From Lachnospiraceae bacterium (GTDB lineage: Bacteria > Bacillota > Clostridia > Lachnospirales > Lachnospiraceae): a stretch of DNA of 58,112 nt. The position numbers were made by a program, and so were the translations under genes. The stretch lies in assembly GCA_019421365.1 (NCBI GenBank), contig JAHZFJ010000001.1, forward strand, positions 260,969 through 319,080, in the 5' to 3' direction. Below are positions 40,352 through 48,795 of this stretch, piece after piece. The notes below the pieces were generated by a model. It worked only from the letters and a program-made list of their open reading frames with translations, made no database searches and was not told where the DNA came from. How positions within the stretch are numbered: position 1 is the first letter of the stretch; every line of letters starts with the position of its first letter.

Positions 40352-41143
40352 ATGGTAGAACTATCATTAAAGGTATTACATGCGGATGGAAGTGTAGCAT
40401 GTGAAAATAGTCATGAAAATGAAGTTTTCTTATATTATGATCAGGCATATAAGGAAGGTGATTCCATTATGCTTGAATCCTCGGAGAAAGATATTTACTT
40501 AGTATTACAAATAGATGATGCCCTTGGAAGTGCATTTGTCTATCTGAAATCAAATAGCTATTGTTATGTAATACCATTTGGAGAAAAGAAGGTTTGTTAT
40601 TCTCCTAAGATTTTTAGTGGAGACCGTCATCTTATTACTGTACGAGTTGCAACGATGCAAGAGATAGCTAGCTATAAGAATCTAGCACTTAACGTAGCAG
40701 ATCAACATGAGGAATCGAATTGTTATCCACATGCATCAGCCAATGTTGAAACCAGAGGAGAATCCGTATTTGCTGCAAAGAATGCCATTGATGGAGTTAA
40801 AGCAAATACTTCTCATGGTGAATGGCCATTCGCCTCTTGGGGAATCAATATGCAAGATGATGCAAAAATTAAAGTGGATTTCGGTAGAGAAGTTATTACG
40901 GATAAAATTGTACTTTATACAAGAGCGGATTTTCCACATGATAACTGGTGGACGAAAGTAACAGTAGAATTCTCTGATGGGACTGAATTTGATTGGAAAC
41001 TTGAAAAGAGTTATGATCCACATATAATCACTTTTGATAAGAAGAAGATTACGTGGGTATGCCTTAAAAATCTAATAAAATCAGACGACCCATCGCCGTT
41101 CCCAGCTTTAACGCAGATAGAAGTGTATGGCGTAGAAGTGTAG
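40352..41143 (+). CDS. Intracellular carbohydrate-binding-like protein of the kdu operon
   Basis: A 263-residue protein without a signal peptide, starting after AGGAGG in the kduD operon. The N-terminal half is a beta-rich domain of unknown type. The C-terminal half (about 125-263) has the layout of a discoidin/CBM32-like jelly roll: NLALNVADQHEESNCYPHASANVE, AAKNAIDGVKANTSHGEWPFASWGIN, AKIKVDFGREVITDKIVLYTRADFPHDNWWTKVTVEFSDG. No catalytic motif is seen. Being cytoplasmic and co-transcribed with uronate genes, it may bind a sugar intermediate or be an unrecognised lyase or hydrolase accessory. The function is open. Confidence 0.7.
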   Translation: MVELSLKVLHADGSVACENSHENEVFLYYDQAYKEGDSIMLESSEKDIYLVLQIDDALGSAFVYLKSNSYCYVIPFGEKKVCYSPKIFSGDRHLITVRVATMQEIASYKNLALNVADQHEESNCYPHASANVETRGESVFAAKNAIDGVKANTSHGEWPFASWGINMQDDAKIKVDFGREVITDKIVLYTRADFPHDNWWTKVTVEFSDGTEFDWKLEKSYDPHIITFDKKKITWVCLKNLIKSDDPSPFPALTQIEVYGVEV

Positions 41144-41146
41144 CTA

Positions 41147-41189
41147 AAAATTCTACTATTTTTCATAATTGAAGGTAGTAGAATTTTAT
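41147..41189 (+). terminator. Terminator of the kduI-kduD operon
   Basis: AAAATTCTACTA (41147-41158) pairs perfectly with TAGTAGAATTTT (41176-41187). The T run is part of the stem end. Confidence 0.85.
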
Positions 41190-41199
41190 AAATAAATAC

Positions 41200-41228
41200 T
41201 TGTAATTATACTTAGATAATTATATAAT
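41200..41228 (+). promoter_or_regulatory. Promoter of the kdgA-kdgK operon
   Basis: TTGTAA (41200-41205) and a consensus TATAAT (41223-41228) are 17 bases apart. The predicted start near 41235 falls 6 bases before a perfect 26-bp palindrome, so a repressor could block early elongation. Confidence 0.75.
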
Positions 41229-41240
41229 TTATATCAGGCT

Positions 41241-41266
41241 TGTAAATGTAAGTACTTACATTTACA
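41241..41266. promoter_or_regulatory. Perfect 26-bp palindromic operator
   Basis: The half-site TGTAAATGTAAGT is followed directly by its exact inverse complement. It sits between the kdgA promoter and ribosome site and is not followed by a T run, so it is more likely a repressor operator than a terminator. The binding protein is unknown; GntR- or LacI-type regulators are candidates. Confidence 0.7.
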
Positions 41267-41298
41267 CGACCTATATACAAATGAAAGGTGGAAAAATC

Positions 41299-42261
41299 TT
41301 GAATAATGTATTAGAGGAAATACAAAAAATAGGAATTGTTCCCGTAGTCAAAATTGACAGAGTAGAAGATGCACTTCCATTAGCAAAGGCATTATGTGAA
41401 GGCGGACTTCCATGTGCTGAGATTACATTCCGTACAGAAGCAGCTGAAGAATCAATTAGAGTTATGGCTACAGAATATCCTGAGATGTTAATCGGTGCAG
41501 GTACTGTCTTAACTACTGAGCAAGCAGACAAAGCAATGGAAGCTGGCGCAAAATTTATCGTTAGCCCTGGACTAAACAAGAAAGTGGTAAGATACTGCGT
41601 AGAAAAAGGATATCCGATAACTCCAGGTACAGCTAATCCAAGTGATGTTGAAACAGCAATAGAACTAGGACTTGAAGTAGTTAAGTTCTTCCCTGCTGAA
41701 GCAGCCGGTGGCCTTAATATGATCAAATCAATGGCAGCACCATACGTAAACATGAAATTCATGCCTACTGGTGGAATTAACGCTAAAAACCTAAAGAGTT
41801 ACTTAGATTTTGATAAAATTATCGCTTGTGGTGGTAGTTGGATGGTAAGTGGTGAGATGATTAACGCGGGTGAATTCGACAAAATAAAAGCGCTTACAAA
41901 AGAAGCTGTTGAATTAATGTTAGGTTTTGAAATCGCACACATTGGAATTAATGCTAATGATGAAAGCGAAGCAGAAGAAGTTGCTGGAAAGTTTGACTCC
42001 ATCTTTGGTTTTTCTAAAAAGGTTGGGAATAGCTCGGTGTTCGCAGGTTCTGCTATAGAAGTTATGAAAACTTCATATCTTGGAGCAAATGGTCACATTG
42101 CAATCAAGACAAATTACATAGACCGTGCAGTTGCATACTTAGAACGTAAGGGTGTTAAGGTCAATATGGAAACAGCGAAATACAACGACAAGAAAAAAAT
42201 GGTTGCAGTATATTTAACTGATGAAGTTGGTAGATTCGCTATCCATCTTTTACAAAAATAA
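41299..42261 (+). CDS. kdgA: KDPG aldolase fused to a C-terminal VOC domain
   Basis: A 320-residue protein. The TTG at 41299 is preferred over the ATG at 41281 because AAAGGTGG lies 7 bases before it and MNNVLEEIQKIGIVPVVKI is the usual start. Residues 1-210 are a KDPG/KHG aldolase with Glu41 (LPCAEITFRTEA) and Schiff-base Lys129 (EVVKFFPAEAAGG), plus the phosphate site TGGINAKN. Residues 211-320 form a vicinal-oxygen-chelate (glyoxalase-like) domain: EIAHIGINANDESEAEEVAGKF, SYLGANGHIAIKT, YIDRAVAYLERKGV. The aldolase splits KDPG into pyruvate and glyceraldehyde-3-phosphate. The added domain may have a regulatory or substrate-related role. Confidence 0.9.
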   Translation: MNNVLEEIQKIGIVPVVKIDRVEDALPLAKALCEGGLPCAEITFRTEAAEESIRVMATEYPEMLIGAGTVLTTEQADKAMEAGAKFIVSPGLNKKVVRYCVEKGYPITPGTANPSDVETAIELGLEVVKFFPAEAAGGLNMIKSMAAPYVNMKFMPTGGINAKNLKSYLDFDKIIACGGSWMVSGEMINAGEFDKIKALTKEAVELMLGFEIAHIGINANDESEAEEVAGKFDSIFGFSKKVGNSSVFAGSAIEVMKTSYLGANGHIAIKTNYIDRAVAYLERKGVKVNMETAKYNDKKKMVAVYLTDEVGRFAIHLLQK

Positions 42262-42293
42262 AGATAAAACTATTGTTTTAGGAGGATTTTAAT

Positions 42294-43319
42294 ATGTCTA
42301 AGAAAGTTGTTACATTTGGGGAATTAATGTTGAGATTAGCACCAGAAGGATATTACCGCTTTGTTCAAGCTGAAACTTTCGGTGCAACTTATGGTGGAGG
42401 AGAAGCTAATGTAGCTGTTTCTTTAGCAAACTATGGTTTAGATGCTAAATTCGTTACAAAGCTTCCAAAACATGAAATCGGGCAAGCTGCTGTTAACTCA
42501 TTAAGAAGATATGGGGTTGATACTTCTGACATCACTCGTGGTGGCGACAGAGTAGGTATTTACTATCTTGAAAAAGGTGCTTCTCAAAGACCTTCAAAAG
42601 TTATCTATGATAGAGCGAACTCAGCAATGTGTTTAGCAACAAAAGAAGACTTTAACTGGGATGAGATCTTTGAAGGTGCGGAATGGTTCCACTTCACAGG
42701 TATTACTCCTGCTTTAGGTGATAACGTTGCTGAAATCTGTCTTGAAGCATGTAAAGCGGCAAAAGAAAGAAATATCACTATTTCATGTGACCTTAACTAC
42801 AGAAATAAATTATGGTCAAAGGAAAAAGCTGGCGAAGTTATGGGTAAACTTTGTGAATATGTTGATGTTTGTATCGCTAATGAAGAAGATGCAGCAGATG
42901 TATTCGGTATCAAAGCATCAGACACTGATGTAACAACTGGTACAGTGAACCATGAAGGTTACAAAGACGTTGCAAAACAATTAGTAGAACGTTTTAACTT
43001 CTCTAAAGTAGCAATCACTTTAAGAGGGTCAATCTCAGCTAATGATAACAAATGGGCAGCAATGCTTTATAATGGTGAGGAATTCTTTTTCAGTAAAGAC
43101 TACTTAATGCACATTGTTGACCGTGTTGGTGGAGGAGATTCATTCGGTGGCGGATTAATCTATGCTTGCGTTAATAATTTTGCACCACAACAAACGATCG
43201 AATTTGCAGTTGCTGCAAGTTGTTTAAAACACTCAATAGAAGGTGACTTCAACCAAGTAAGCGTTGATGAAGTTATGAAATTAGCTGGTGGAGACGGTTC
43301 AGGTAGAGTACAAAGATAG
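42294..43319 (+). CDS. kdgK: 2-keto-3-deoxygluconate kinase (PfkB family)
   Basis: A 341-residue PfkB-type sugar kinase. N-terminal VTFGELMLRLAPEGYYRF and GGGEANVAVSLANYG are typical of KDG kinases; ISCDLNYRNKLW and the catalytic VDRVGGGDSFGGGLIYA follow. It phosphorylates 2-keto-3-deoxygluconate to KDPG, which kdgA then cleaves. It lies 32 bases after kdgA with GGAGGA upstream, and its position after kdgA completes the pathway. Confidence 0.95.
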   Translation: MSKKVVTFGELMLRLAPEGYYRFVQAETFGATYGGGEANVAVSLANYGLDAKFVTKLPKHEIGQAAVNSLRRYGVDTSDITRGGDRVGIYYLEKGASQRPSKVIYDRANSAMCLATKEDFNWDEIFEGAEWFHFTGITPALGDNVAEICLEACKAAKERNITISCDLNYRNKLWSKEKAGEVMGKLCEYVDVCIANEEDAADVFGIKASDTDVTTGTVNHEGYKDVAKQLVERFNFSKVAITLRGSISANDNKWAAMLYNGEEFFFSKDYLMHIVDRVGGGDSFGGGLIYACVNNFAPQQTIEFAVAASCLKHSIEGDFNQVSVDEVMKLAGGDGSGRVQR

Positions 43320-43424
43320 ATTATTATGTATATAAAGAATAAATTACCATTATTCTTATTATAAAAATTATTATATGGAAAATGCCATTCCATTGATAAT
43401 AACTCCTAAATATTTATTTATAGA

Positions 43425-43458
43425 AAAGGCTTCTACAGTAGTATGTAGAAGCTTTTTA
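43425..43458. terminator. Terminator of the kdgA-kdgK operon
   Basis: GCTTCTACA (43429-43437) pairs perfectly with TGTAGAAGC (43444-43452), flanked by AAAAG and TTTTT, so it can act in both directions between kdgK and the convergent MocR gene. From 43320 to 43424 there is no gene. Confidence 0.85.
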
Positions 43459-43514
43459 ATTTCTGAATAGCGAATAGAGTCCGCATTAGATGTGTACTGG
43501 AATAGTAATACAAA

Positions 43515-44930
43515 CTACTTGTCACATAATACTTGATACAGGTGTTTGATTCCATGTGTAATTTCATCTTCCGTAAGGTTTGCATAACCTAGTAGAATAG
43601 TTGGTTCATAGTTTGTCGAATTATTGAAACTTATAAAGAAGTCCTTTAATCCATATAGTTTAATGGAAGACTTCGCAGCCTTAGCGATTAGTTCTTCTTC
43701 AGTAATAGGTAGATGAAATGTAACTACAAGATGTAATCCAGCGTGCTCTCCTTGAATGGATACCTTATTCTTGAATATCTTGAGAGCTTGCATTAAGTTA
43801 TCATGTTTACCTTTGTACAGTGTCCTCATCTTATTGAGGTGACGTTCAAAATATCCTTCATTAATGAATGCAGTTAAGATTGATTGGTCAATCCTTGAGA
43901 CTGTAGATGTATAGTAATTATATTTTGATTTATATAGATTAAGTAAAGTTTGTGGTAGTACGAGATAACCAACACGGATTGCAGGGGCAACCGCTCTTGA
44001 GAACGTTCCAATATAGATAACTTTACCGTTTTGGTCGAGTCCTTGTAGGGCTGGAATTGGCTTTCCTTTATAACGGAATTCACTATCATGGTCGTCTTCG
44101 ATAATATATCGATTTTCCTCTTCGTTAGCCCAGCTTAATAAGGCTTGACGACGTTTGATTGGCATAATTATTCCAAGAGGATACTGATGGGATGGAGTTA
44201 CATAAGCGATATTTGCATCTGATTGTTTTAGGCTATCTATGCTGATGCCAGACTGATCAAGCGGAATACAACAAGTTGATACACCAAGTCCACGAAAGAT
44301 ACGATATGCCTGTGTATAAGTAGGGTTTTCCATGGCTATTTTACATGTATCAGACAATGCCTGAAGCAACCCTGATAATAGTTGTAATAGATAATCCGCA
44401 CCTGCACCAATGATAATCTGTTCCTTGTCACATTGAACACCACGAGATTCGTGAAGGTACTTTTGTATAGATTCTCGAAAATCCATATCCCCTTGTTTGT
44501 GTCCTAATAAGAAAAGGTCGTTGTTAGAATTGTTTAAACATTCTTTAGATAGTTTACGCCATGTATTATAAGGAAAGTGACGAATATCAATTGCAAAAGG
44601 TGAAAAGTCATAATTAAAATTAGGCTTTACTTGCGGTGTTTTAACCTGTTTTATTGTTGCTCGTTTAGGGAGTGCAAGCATCTCGGTAATTTGGCAGACA
44701 TAATAACCTGATTTCGATTTGGATTCGATATAGCCTTCGGAAACTAATTGGGAATAAGCCATATCAACGGTATTTCTGCTCACTTGAAGATAAGTGGCGA
44801 GGCTCCTTGTAGAAGGAAGTTTAGCATGATAAGGGAGGGAGCCGTTTTTAATCTCCTCCTTGATATATGTATATATTTGATCATATAATGGTGTTTTTGA
44901 ATTTGTATTAAGATGTATGGTAAACAACAA
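43515..44930 (-). CDS. MocR/PdxR-type GntR regulator with aminotransferase-like domain (PLP-Lys replaced)
   Basis: A 471-residue regulator. The winged helix (1-75: TPLYDQIYTYIKEEIKNGSLPYHAKLPSTRSLATYLQVSRNTVDMAYSQL) is GntR-type. The rest is a class-I aminotransferase fold with ENPTYTQAYRIF, VTPSHQYPLGIIM and IIEDDHDSEFRY. At the PLP lysine position (family GTFSK) this protein has Arg312 (GTFSRAVAPAIRVGY). It may thus not bind PLP by a Schiff base. It is divergent from the PatB-like gene and probably controls it, the usual arrangement of MocR genes. Confidence 0.9.
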   Translation of the reverse strand: MLFTIHLNTNSKTPLYDQIYTYIKEEIKNGSLPYHAKLPSTRSLATYLQVSRNTVDMAYSQLVSEGYIESKSKSGYYVCQITEMLALPKRATIKQVKTPQVKPNFNYDFSPFAIDIRHFPYNTWRKLSKECLNNSNNDLFLLGHKQGDMDFRESIQKYLHESRGVQCDKEQIIIGAGADYLLQLLSGLLQALSDTCKIAMENPTYTQAYRIFRGLGVSTCCIPLDQSGISIDSLKQSDANIAYVTPSHQYPLGIIMPIKRRQALLSWANEEENRYIIEDDHDSEFRYKGKPIPALQGLDQNGKVIYIGTFSRAVAPAIRVGYLVLPQTLLNLYKSKYNYYTSTVSRIDQSILTAFINEGYFERHLNKMRTLYKGKHDNLMQALKIFKNKVSIQGEHAGLHLVVTFHLPITEEELIAKAAKSSIKLYGLKDFFISFNNSTNYEPTILLGYANLTEDEITHGIKHLYQVLCDK

Positions 44931-45065
44931 ATCAACTCCTATCTATTTATAGTGCGAGTATAGCATAGAACAAGCAAAAGTTCTATATAATCTAATCAAT
45001 ATTTGCAGTATAATAGTGAGTTTTTATGTTCTAGATTAATCATATCAATAATATAGGAAAGTACA

Positions 45066-45094
45066 TTGACTTTTTTGAATAGAAAGCATATAAT
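45066..45094 (+). promoter_or_regulatory. Promoter of the PatB-like gene
   Basis: TTGACT (45066-45071) and TATAAT (45089-45094) are 17 bases apart, a near-consensus promoter, 30 bases before the ribosome site GGAGG. The 190-base divergent space up to the MocR start would hold the MocR operator. Confidence 0.8.
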
Positions 45095-45123
45095 AACACA
45101 AATTTAAAGTGGAGGACTGACAG

Positions 45124-46314
45124 ATGGGAACTTATAATTTTGAACAGATCATTGACCGTACTAATACAAATTCTCTGAAATATGATTTTGCTGTTGAGAG
45201 AGGAAAAGATATAGACGTCATGCCTCTTTGGGTTGCAGATATGGATTTTGCAACATTACCAGAGATAACAGATGCATTAGAAAAAAGAGTGCAACACGGA
45301 ATATTTGGTTATACATACCCGAAAGAAGAATATCAAAAAACTGTAATTAACTGGATGAAAACTAGACATAACTATGACATTAAACCAGAGTGGCTAGTAT
45401 ATACACCAGGTGTTGTATTTGCAATTAGTATGGGAATAAGAGCTGTTACGAAAGAAGGAGATGCTGTTTTAATTCAAAATCCAGTCTATTATCCTTTTAC
45501 GAATATTATTATTGAGAACGAACGAAAACTAATTAATAATTCACTGTTATATGAAGTGAAAGATCATAAAGGAGTTTATACCATCGATTTTGAAAAATTC
45601 GAAGATTTAATAATAGAGAACTCCGTAAAGGCATTTGTTTTTTGTAGTCCTCATAATCCAGTTGGTCGTGTGTGGACTAGAGAAGAGTTAACAAGAATAG
45701 GGGAGATTTGTTTAAAGCATAATGTTATTATAATTGCTGATGAAATCCATGAAGATTTTGTATACGGTGAGAAAAAACATATCCCTATTGCTTCAATAAA
45801 CAAAGATATAGAGGATATAACTATAACCTGTACATCTCCAAGCAAAACATTCAATTTAGCTGGATTACAATTATCCAATATAATTATTGCAAATACAAAA
45901 CTCCGTAAATTATTTAAAAAGGAAGTGGGTAAGACAGGTTTCGATGAACCTAATATCTCTGGTCTTACAGCATGTCAAGCCGCATATACGTATGGGGAAA
46001 AATGGCTTGAAGAATTAAAGATGTATTTAGTAGAGAATATCGCATATGTTAGAGATTTTGTTGAAACGAAAATGCCTAAAGTTGTTTTATCTGTCCCAGA
46101 AGGAACATATCTTGTATGGCTTGACTTTAATGCATATGGGTTAGATTTAAGAGACTTAGAGGATCGTATACAAAAGAAAGCTAAACTATGGTTAGATGAA
46201 GGTATCATATTTGGTAAGGAAGGATTAGGCTTTGAGAGAATCAATATAGCGGCACCAAGGAAGACAGTAGAAGAGGCAATGAATCGATTATATGAAGCAT
46301 TCTCGGACCTATAA
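45124..46314 (+). CDS. patB: PatB/MalY-type PLP-dependent C-S lyase or aminotransferase
   Basis: A 396-residue class-I PLP enzyme. MPLWVADMDFATLPEITDAL near the start is the MalY/PatB signature; FGYTYP, NPVYYPF, FCSPHNPVGRVW and IIADEIHEDFVY follow; Lys241 in TSPSKTFNLAGLQ is the PLP lysine. Such enzymes split cystathionine or cysteine conjugates (beta-lyase). The substrate is not set by sequence. GGAGG precedes the start, and the divergent MocR gene is its probable regulator. Confidence 0.88.
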   Translation: MGTYNFEQIIDRTNTNSLKYDFAVERGKDIDVMPLWVADMDFATLPEITDALEKRVQHGIFGYTYPKEEYQKTVINWMKTRHNYDIKPEWLVYTPGVVFAISMGIRAVTKEGDAVLIQNPVYYPFTNIIIENERKLINNSLLYEVKDHKGVYTIDFEKFEDLIIENSVKAFVFCSPHNPVGRVWTREELTRIGEICLKHNVIIIADEIHEDFVYGEKKHIPIASINKDIEDITITCTSPSKTFNLAGLQLSNIIIANTKLRKLFKKEVGKTGFDEPNISGLTACQAAYTYGEKWLEELKMYLVENIAYVRDFVETKMPKVVLSVPEGTYLVWLDFNAYGLDLRDLEDRIQKKAKLWLDEGIIFGKEGLGFERINIAAPRKTVEEAMNRLYEAFSDL

Positions 46315-46428
46315 AATTTGAAAAAATTACAAGTGTATTAATAAGATAACTCCATATAATAATAGCGTAACAAACAACAACACGACTTATTCAGGTAAAT
46401 CATCTGAATAGGAATGGAGGAGTTTATT

Positions 46429-46629
46429 ATGGCAAGCAGAAATCATTCAGTAATACCAGAAGCAAGAGAAGCGATGGACAAATTTAAGTATGAAGTAGCA
46501 AGTGAACTTGGAGTACCATTAAAACATGGTTATAATGGTGATTTAACATCATACCAGAATGGTTCTGTAGGCGGTTACATGGTCAAAAAAATGATCGCTG
46601 AACAAGAAAAATTAATGGCAGGCAAATAA
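46429..46629 (+). CDS. Small acid-soluble spore protein, alpha/beta type
   Basis: A 66-residue SASP. The start MASRNHSVIPEAREAMDKFKYEVASELG has ATGGAGGAG upstream at good spacing. The two conserved parts are KFKYEVASELGVP (with the GPR-protease cleavage site near EVASE) and NGDLTSYQNGSVGGYMVKKMIAEQE. These proteins coat and protect DNA in spores, so the host is a spore former. A short inverted repeat (TATTCAG/CTGAATA, 46388-46410) precedes the ribosome site. Confidence 0.95.
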   Translation: MASRNHSVIPEAREAMDKFKYEVASELGVPLKHGYNGDLTSYQNGSVGGYMVKKMIAEQEKLMAGK

Positions 46630-46727
46630 GCTAGCTATTAATGAATGTGCTAAAGAATTATATGCGAAGTAGATATATGCAAAAGCAAACGTTTATTAGC
46701 ATATAGCTGTGCAAAAGAAGTAATAAA

Positions 46728-46773
46728 AAGAGAGGTATAATATTATGAAATTCATGATATTATACCTCTTTTG
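46728..46773 (+). terminator. Terminator downstream of the spore-protein gene
   Basis: AGAGGTATAATAT (46731-46743) pairs perfectly with ATATTATACCTCT (46757-46769), flanked by AAA and TTT. The 300-base gap 46630-46929 holds this hairpin and, after it, a TATAAT (46859-46864) that may serve the next gene. Confidence 0.85.
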
Positions 46774-46929
46774 TCTGTATAATTACAGTGACTGTCAATT
46801 AATAATGAAGTTATAGGAAAAAATGTAGATTATTACTTCAATTATTCTGAAAATATGTTATAATAAAACAGATAATAGCATACGGGGAGTACTACTTCGT
46901 AAATATGAACTTGGGAGGTTCCTTTCATA

Positions 46930-48603
46930 ATGAATCAAAAAGAAATTATTCTGTTAATTGATGACAACGAAGAGAATAGGTCAACATTGCATGCGATATT
47001 ATCAGACACCTATACGATTGTTGATGTAAGCACTATTACAGAAGCACTTACCAAGTTAGAAAGCCATGCTGTTAAGATATCGATGATTCTATTGAATTTA
47101 ATGATATCAAATATGGATGGATTTGCATTCCTTGCAGAACTTCAGAGAATGGAAGTTGCAATGAATATACCAGTTATTGTAACTACAGCTGATAATAATG
47201 AGACAAAAGAGTTAGAAGCACTTCAGCTAGGGGCTCATGATATTATTGCAAAACCTTTTAGGCCTGCAATAATTAAGAGAAGAATTGCCAATACAATAAA
47301 ATTATTAAAAACAGCTGCTGTTGTTAACTTGTATGAAAGAGATACATTAACTGGTCTTTATAGCTTCAATTTTTTCACAAAGAAATTTACAGAAGTAATA
47401 CAAAACAATCTAGGTAACAGATATTTTGTTGTCTTTGCTAACATTTCAAGATTTAAATTAGTGAATGAACTCTTTGGTAGAGCAGAAGGAGATCGTTTGC
47501 TTAATTTTATTGGGAAAATAATGCTTGATACATTTGATGATAATGCAATATGTGGCCATGCAGGTGCAGATAATTTCTTTATTTTAATGAATAGTGAACG
47601 GTATAGCGAAGCTGTTATTAAATCAATTGTAAAGAAACTAAAAAGTTATACGATACCTATTAATATTGTTATGCGCTTTGGTGTATATATGGTAGATGAT
47701 ATTTCTATGTCAATTGATAAAATATGTGATCGTGCTAAATTAGCTGTAGATACTTTTGAGGGGAATTATGATTCATTCATTAATTATTACGATGATTCAA
47801 TTCGCGAAAAATTATTAAGAGAACAGATGATTACGAATGCAATGACAAAAGCGGTCGATGAGAGGCAGTTTGTGGTTTATTATCAACCCAAATTCGATTT
47901 ATCTTCGGAATGTGTAATAGGCGCTGAAGCATTAGTAAGATGGAAGCATCCTGAATATGGATTTCTTTCTCCAGGAGAATTTATTCCGATTTTTGAAAAG
48001 AATGGTTTTATTAGTGAGTTAGATTATTATGTATGGGACTGTGTTTGCCAAAAGATCGCTTCTTGGATGGAAACAGGACATGTATTAATGCCAATTTCGG
48101 TTAATGTTTCAAGAGTAGATTTGTATAATCCAAAGTTACCTCAATTGTTATTTGACCTGGTCAACAAATATAAAATACCAATTCAGTATCTGCATTTAGA
48201 AATCACAGAGTCCGCTTATACGGATAATGCGAAGCAAATGATTGATATTGTTAACCAGATTCGTAAATTAGGATTTGTAATAGAGATGGACGACTTTGGC
48301 ACTGGTTATTCTTCGCTTAATATGTTAAGTGATTTACCAATTGAGATTCTAAAATTGGATATGAGCTTTTTGAAGAATAATGTTGGCAGAAGTAGTGGTC
48401 GTTCTGTAATACAATTTGTGATAAATCTTGCCAAATGGTTAGGCTTATTCGTGGTTGCAGAGGGTGTAGAAACACAAGAACAAGCAATTTTTCTAAGAAA
48501 TATGGGCTGTGATTATGCACAAGGCTATTATTATTCTAAACCCGTCGAAGATTCAGACTTTGAAAAATTGTTATTAGAGACGCACTTATGTGCGCTAGTA
48601 TAA
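46930..48603 (+). CDS. REC-GGDEF-EAL protein: c-di-GMP phosphodiesterase with degenerate REC and GGDEF
   Basis: A 557-residue protein. The receiver domain (1-125) keeps Asp11/Asp12 and the late Lys (IAKPF) but has Asn56 (ILLNLMISNMDGF) instead of the phosphorylated Asp. The GGDEF domain (about 135-290) has GADNF (212-216) in place of GGDEF, so cyclase activity is unlikely. The EAL domain (about 300-550) looks complete: E333-A-L, ISVNVSR, LEITES, MDDFGTGYSSL, KLDMSFL, AEGVET and QGYYYSKP. It probably degrades c-di-GMP, with the front domains as sensors. GGGAGG lies upstream. Confidence 0.9.
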   Translation: MNQKEIILLIDDNEENRSTLHAILSDTYTIVDVSTITEALTKLESHAVKISMILLNLMISNMDGFAFLAELQRMEVAMNIPVIVTTADNNETKELEALQLGAHDIIAKPFRPAIIKRRIANTIKLLKTAAVVNLYERDTLTGLYSFNFFTKKFTEVIQNNLGNRYFVVFANISRFKLVNELFGRAEGDRLLNFIGKIMLDTFDDNAICGHAGADNFFILMNSERYSEAVIKSIVKKLKSYTIPINIVMRFGVYMVDDISMSIDKICDRAKLAVDTFEGNYDSFINYYDDSIREKLLREQMITNAMTKAVDERQFVVYYQPKFDLSSECVIGAEALVRWKHPEYGFLSPGEFIPIFEKNGFISELDYYVWDCVCQKIASWMETGHVLMPISVNVSRVDLYNPKLPQLLFDLVNKYKIPIQYLHLEITESAYTDNAKQMIDIVNQIRKLGFVIEMDDFGTGYSSLNMLSDLPIEILKLDMSFLKNNVGRSSGRSVIQFVINLAKWLGLFVVAEGVETQEQAIFLRNMGCDYAQGYYYSKPVEDSDFEKLLLETHLCALV

Positions 48604-48795
48604 TTAAGTCACATTGGAAAAACACGGAAAAGCATGTAAATGGTCACAAAAAATATTTGAAAAAATTGTGTAAACTATTGAATTATGGAGCATTTTGATA
48701 TAGACTATTCATATTAGTTGTGTCAACAAACTGGCGCACATATAACAACAAGTATATAAGATGTACTTGTATTAAGATATAAAAGGGATGATTGA

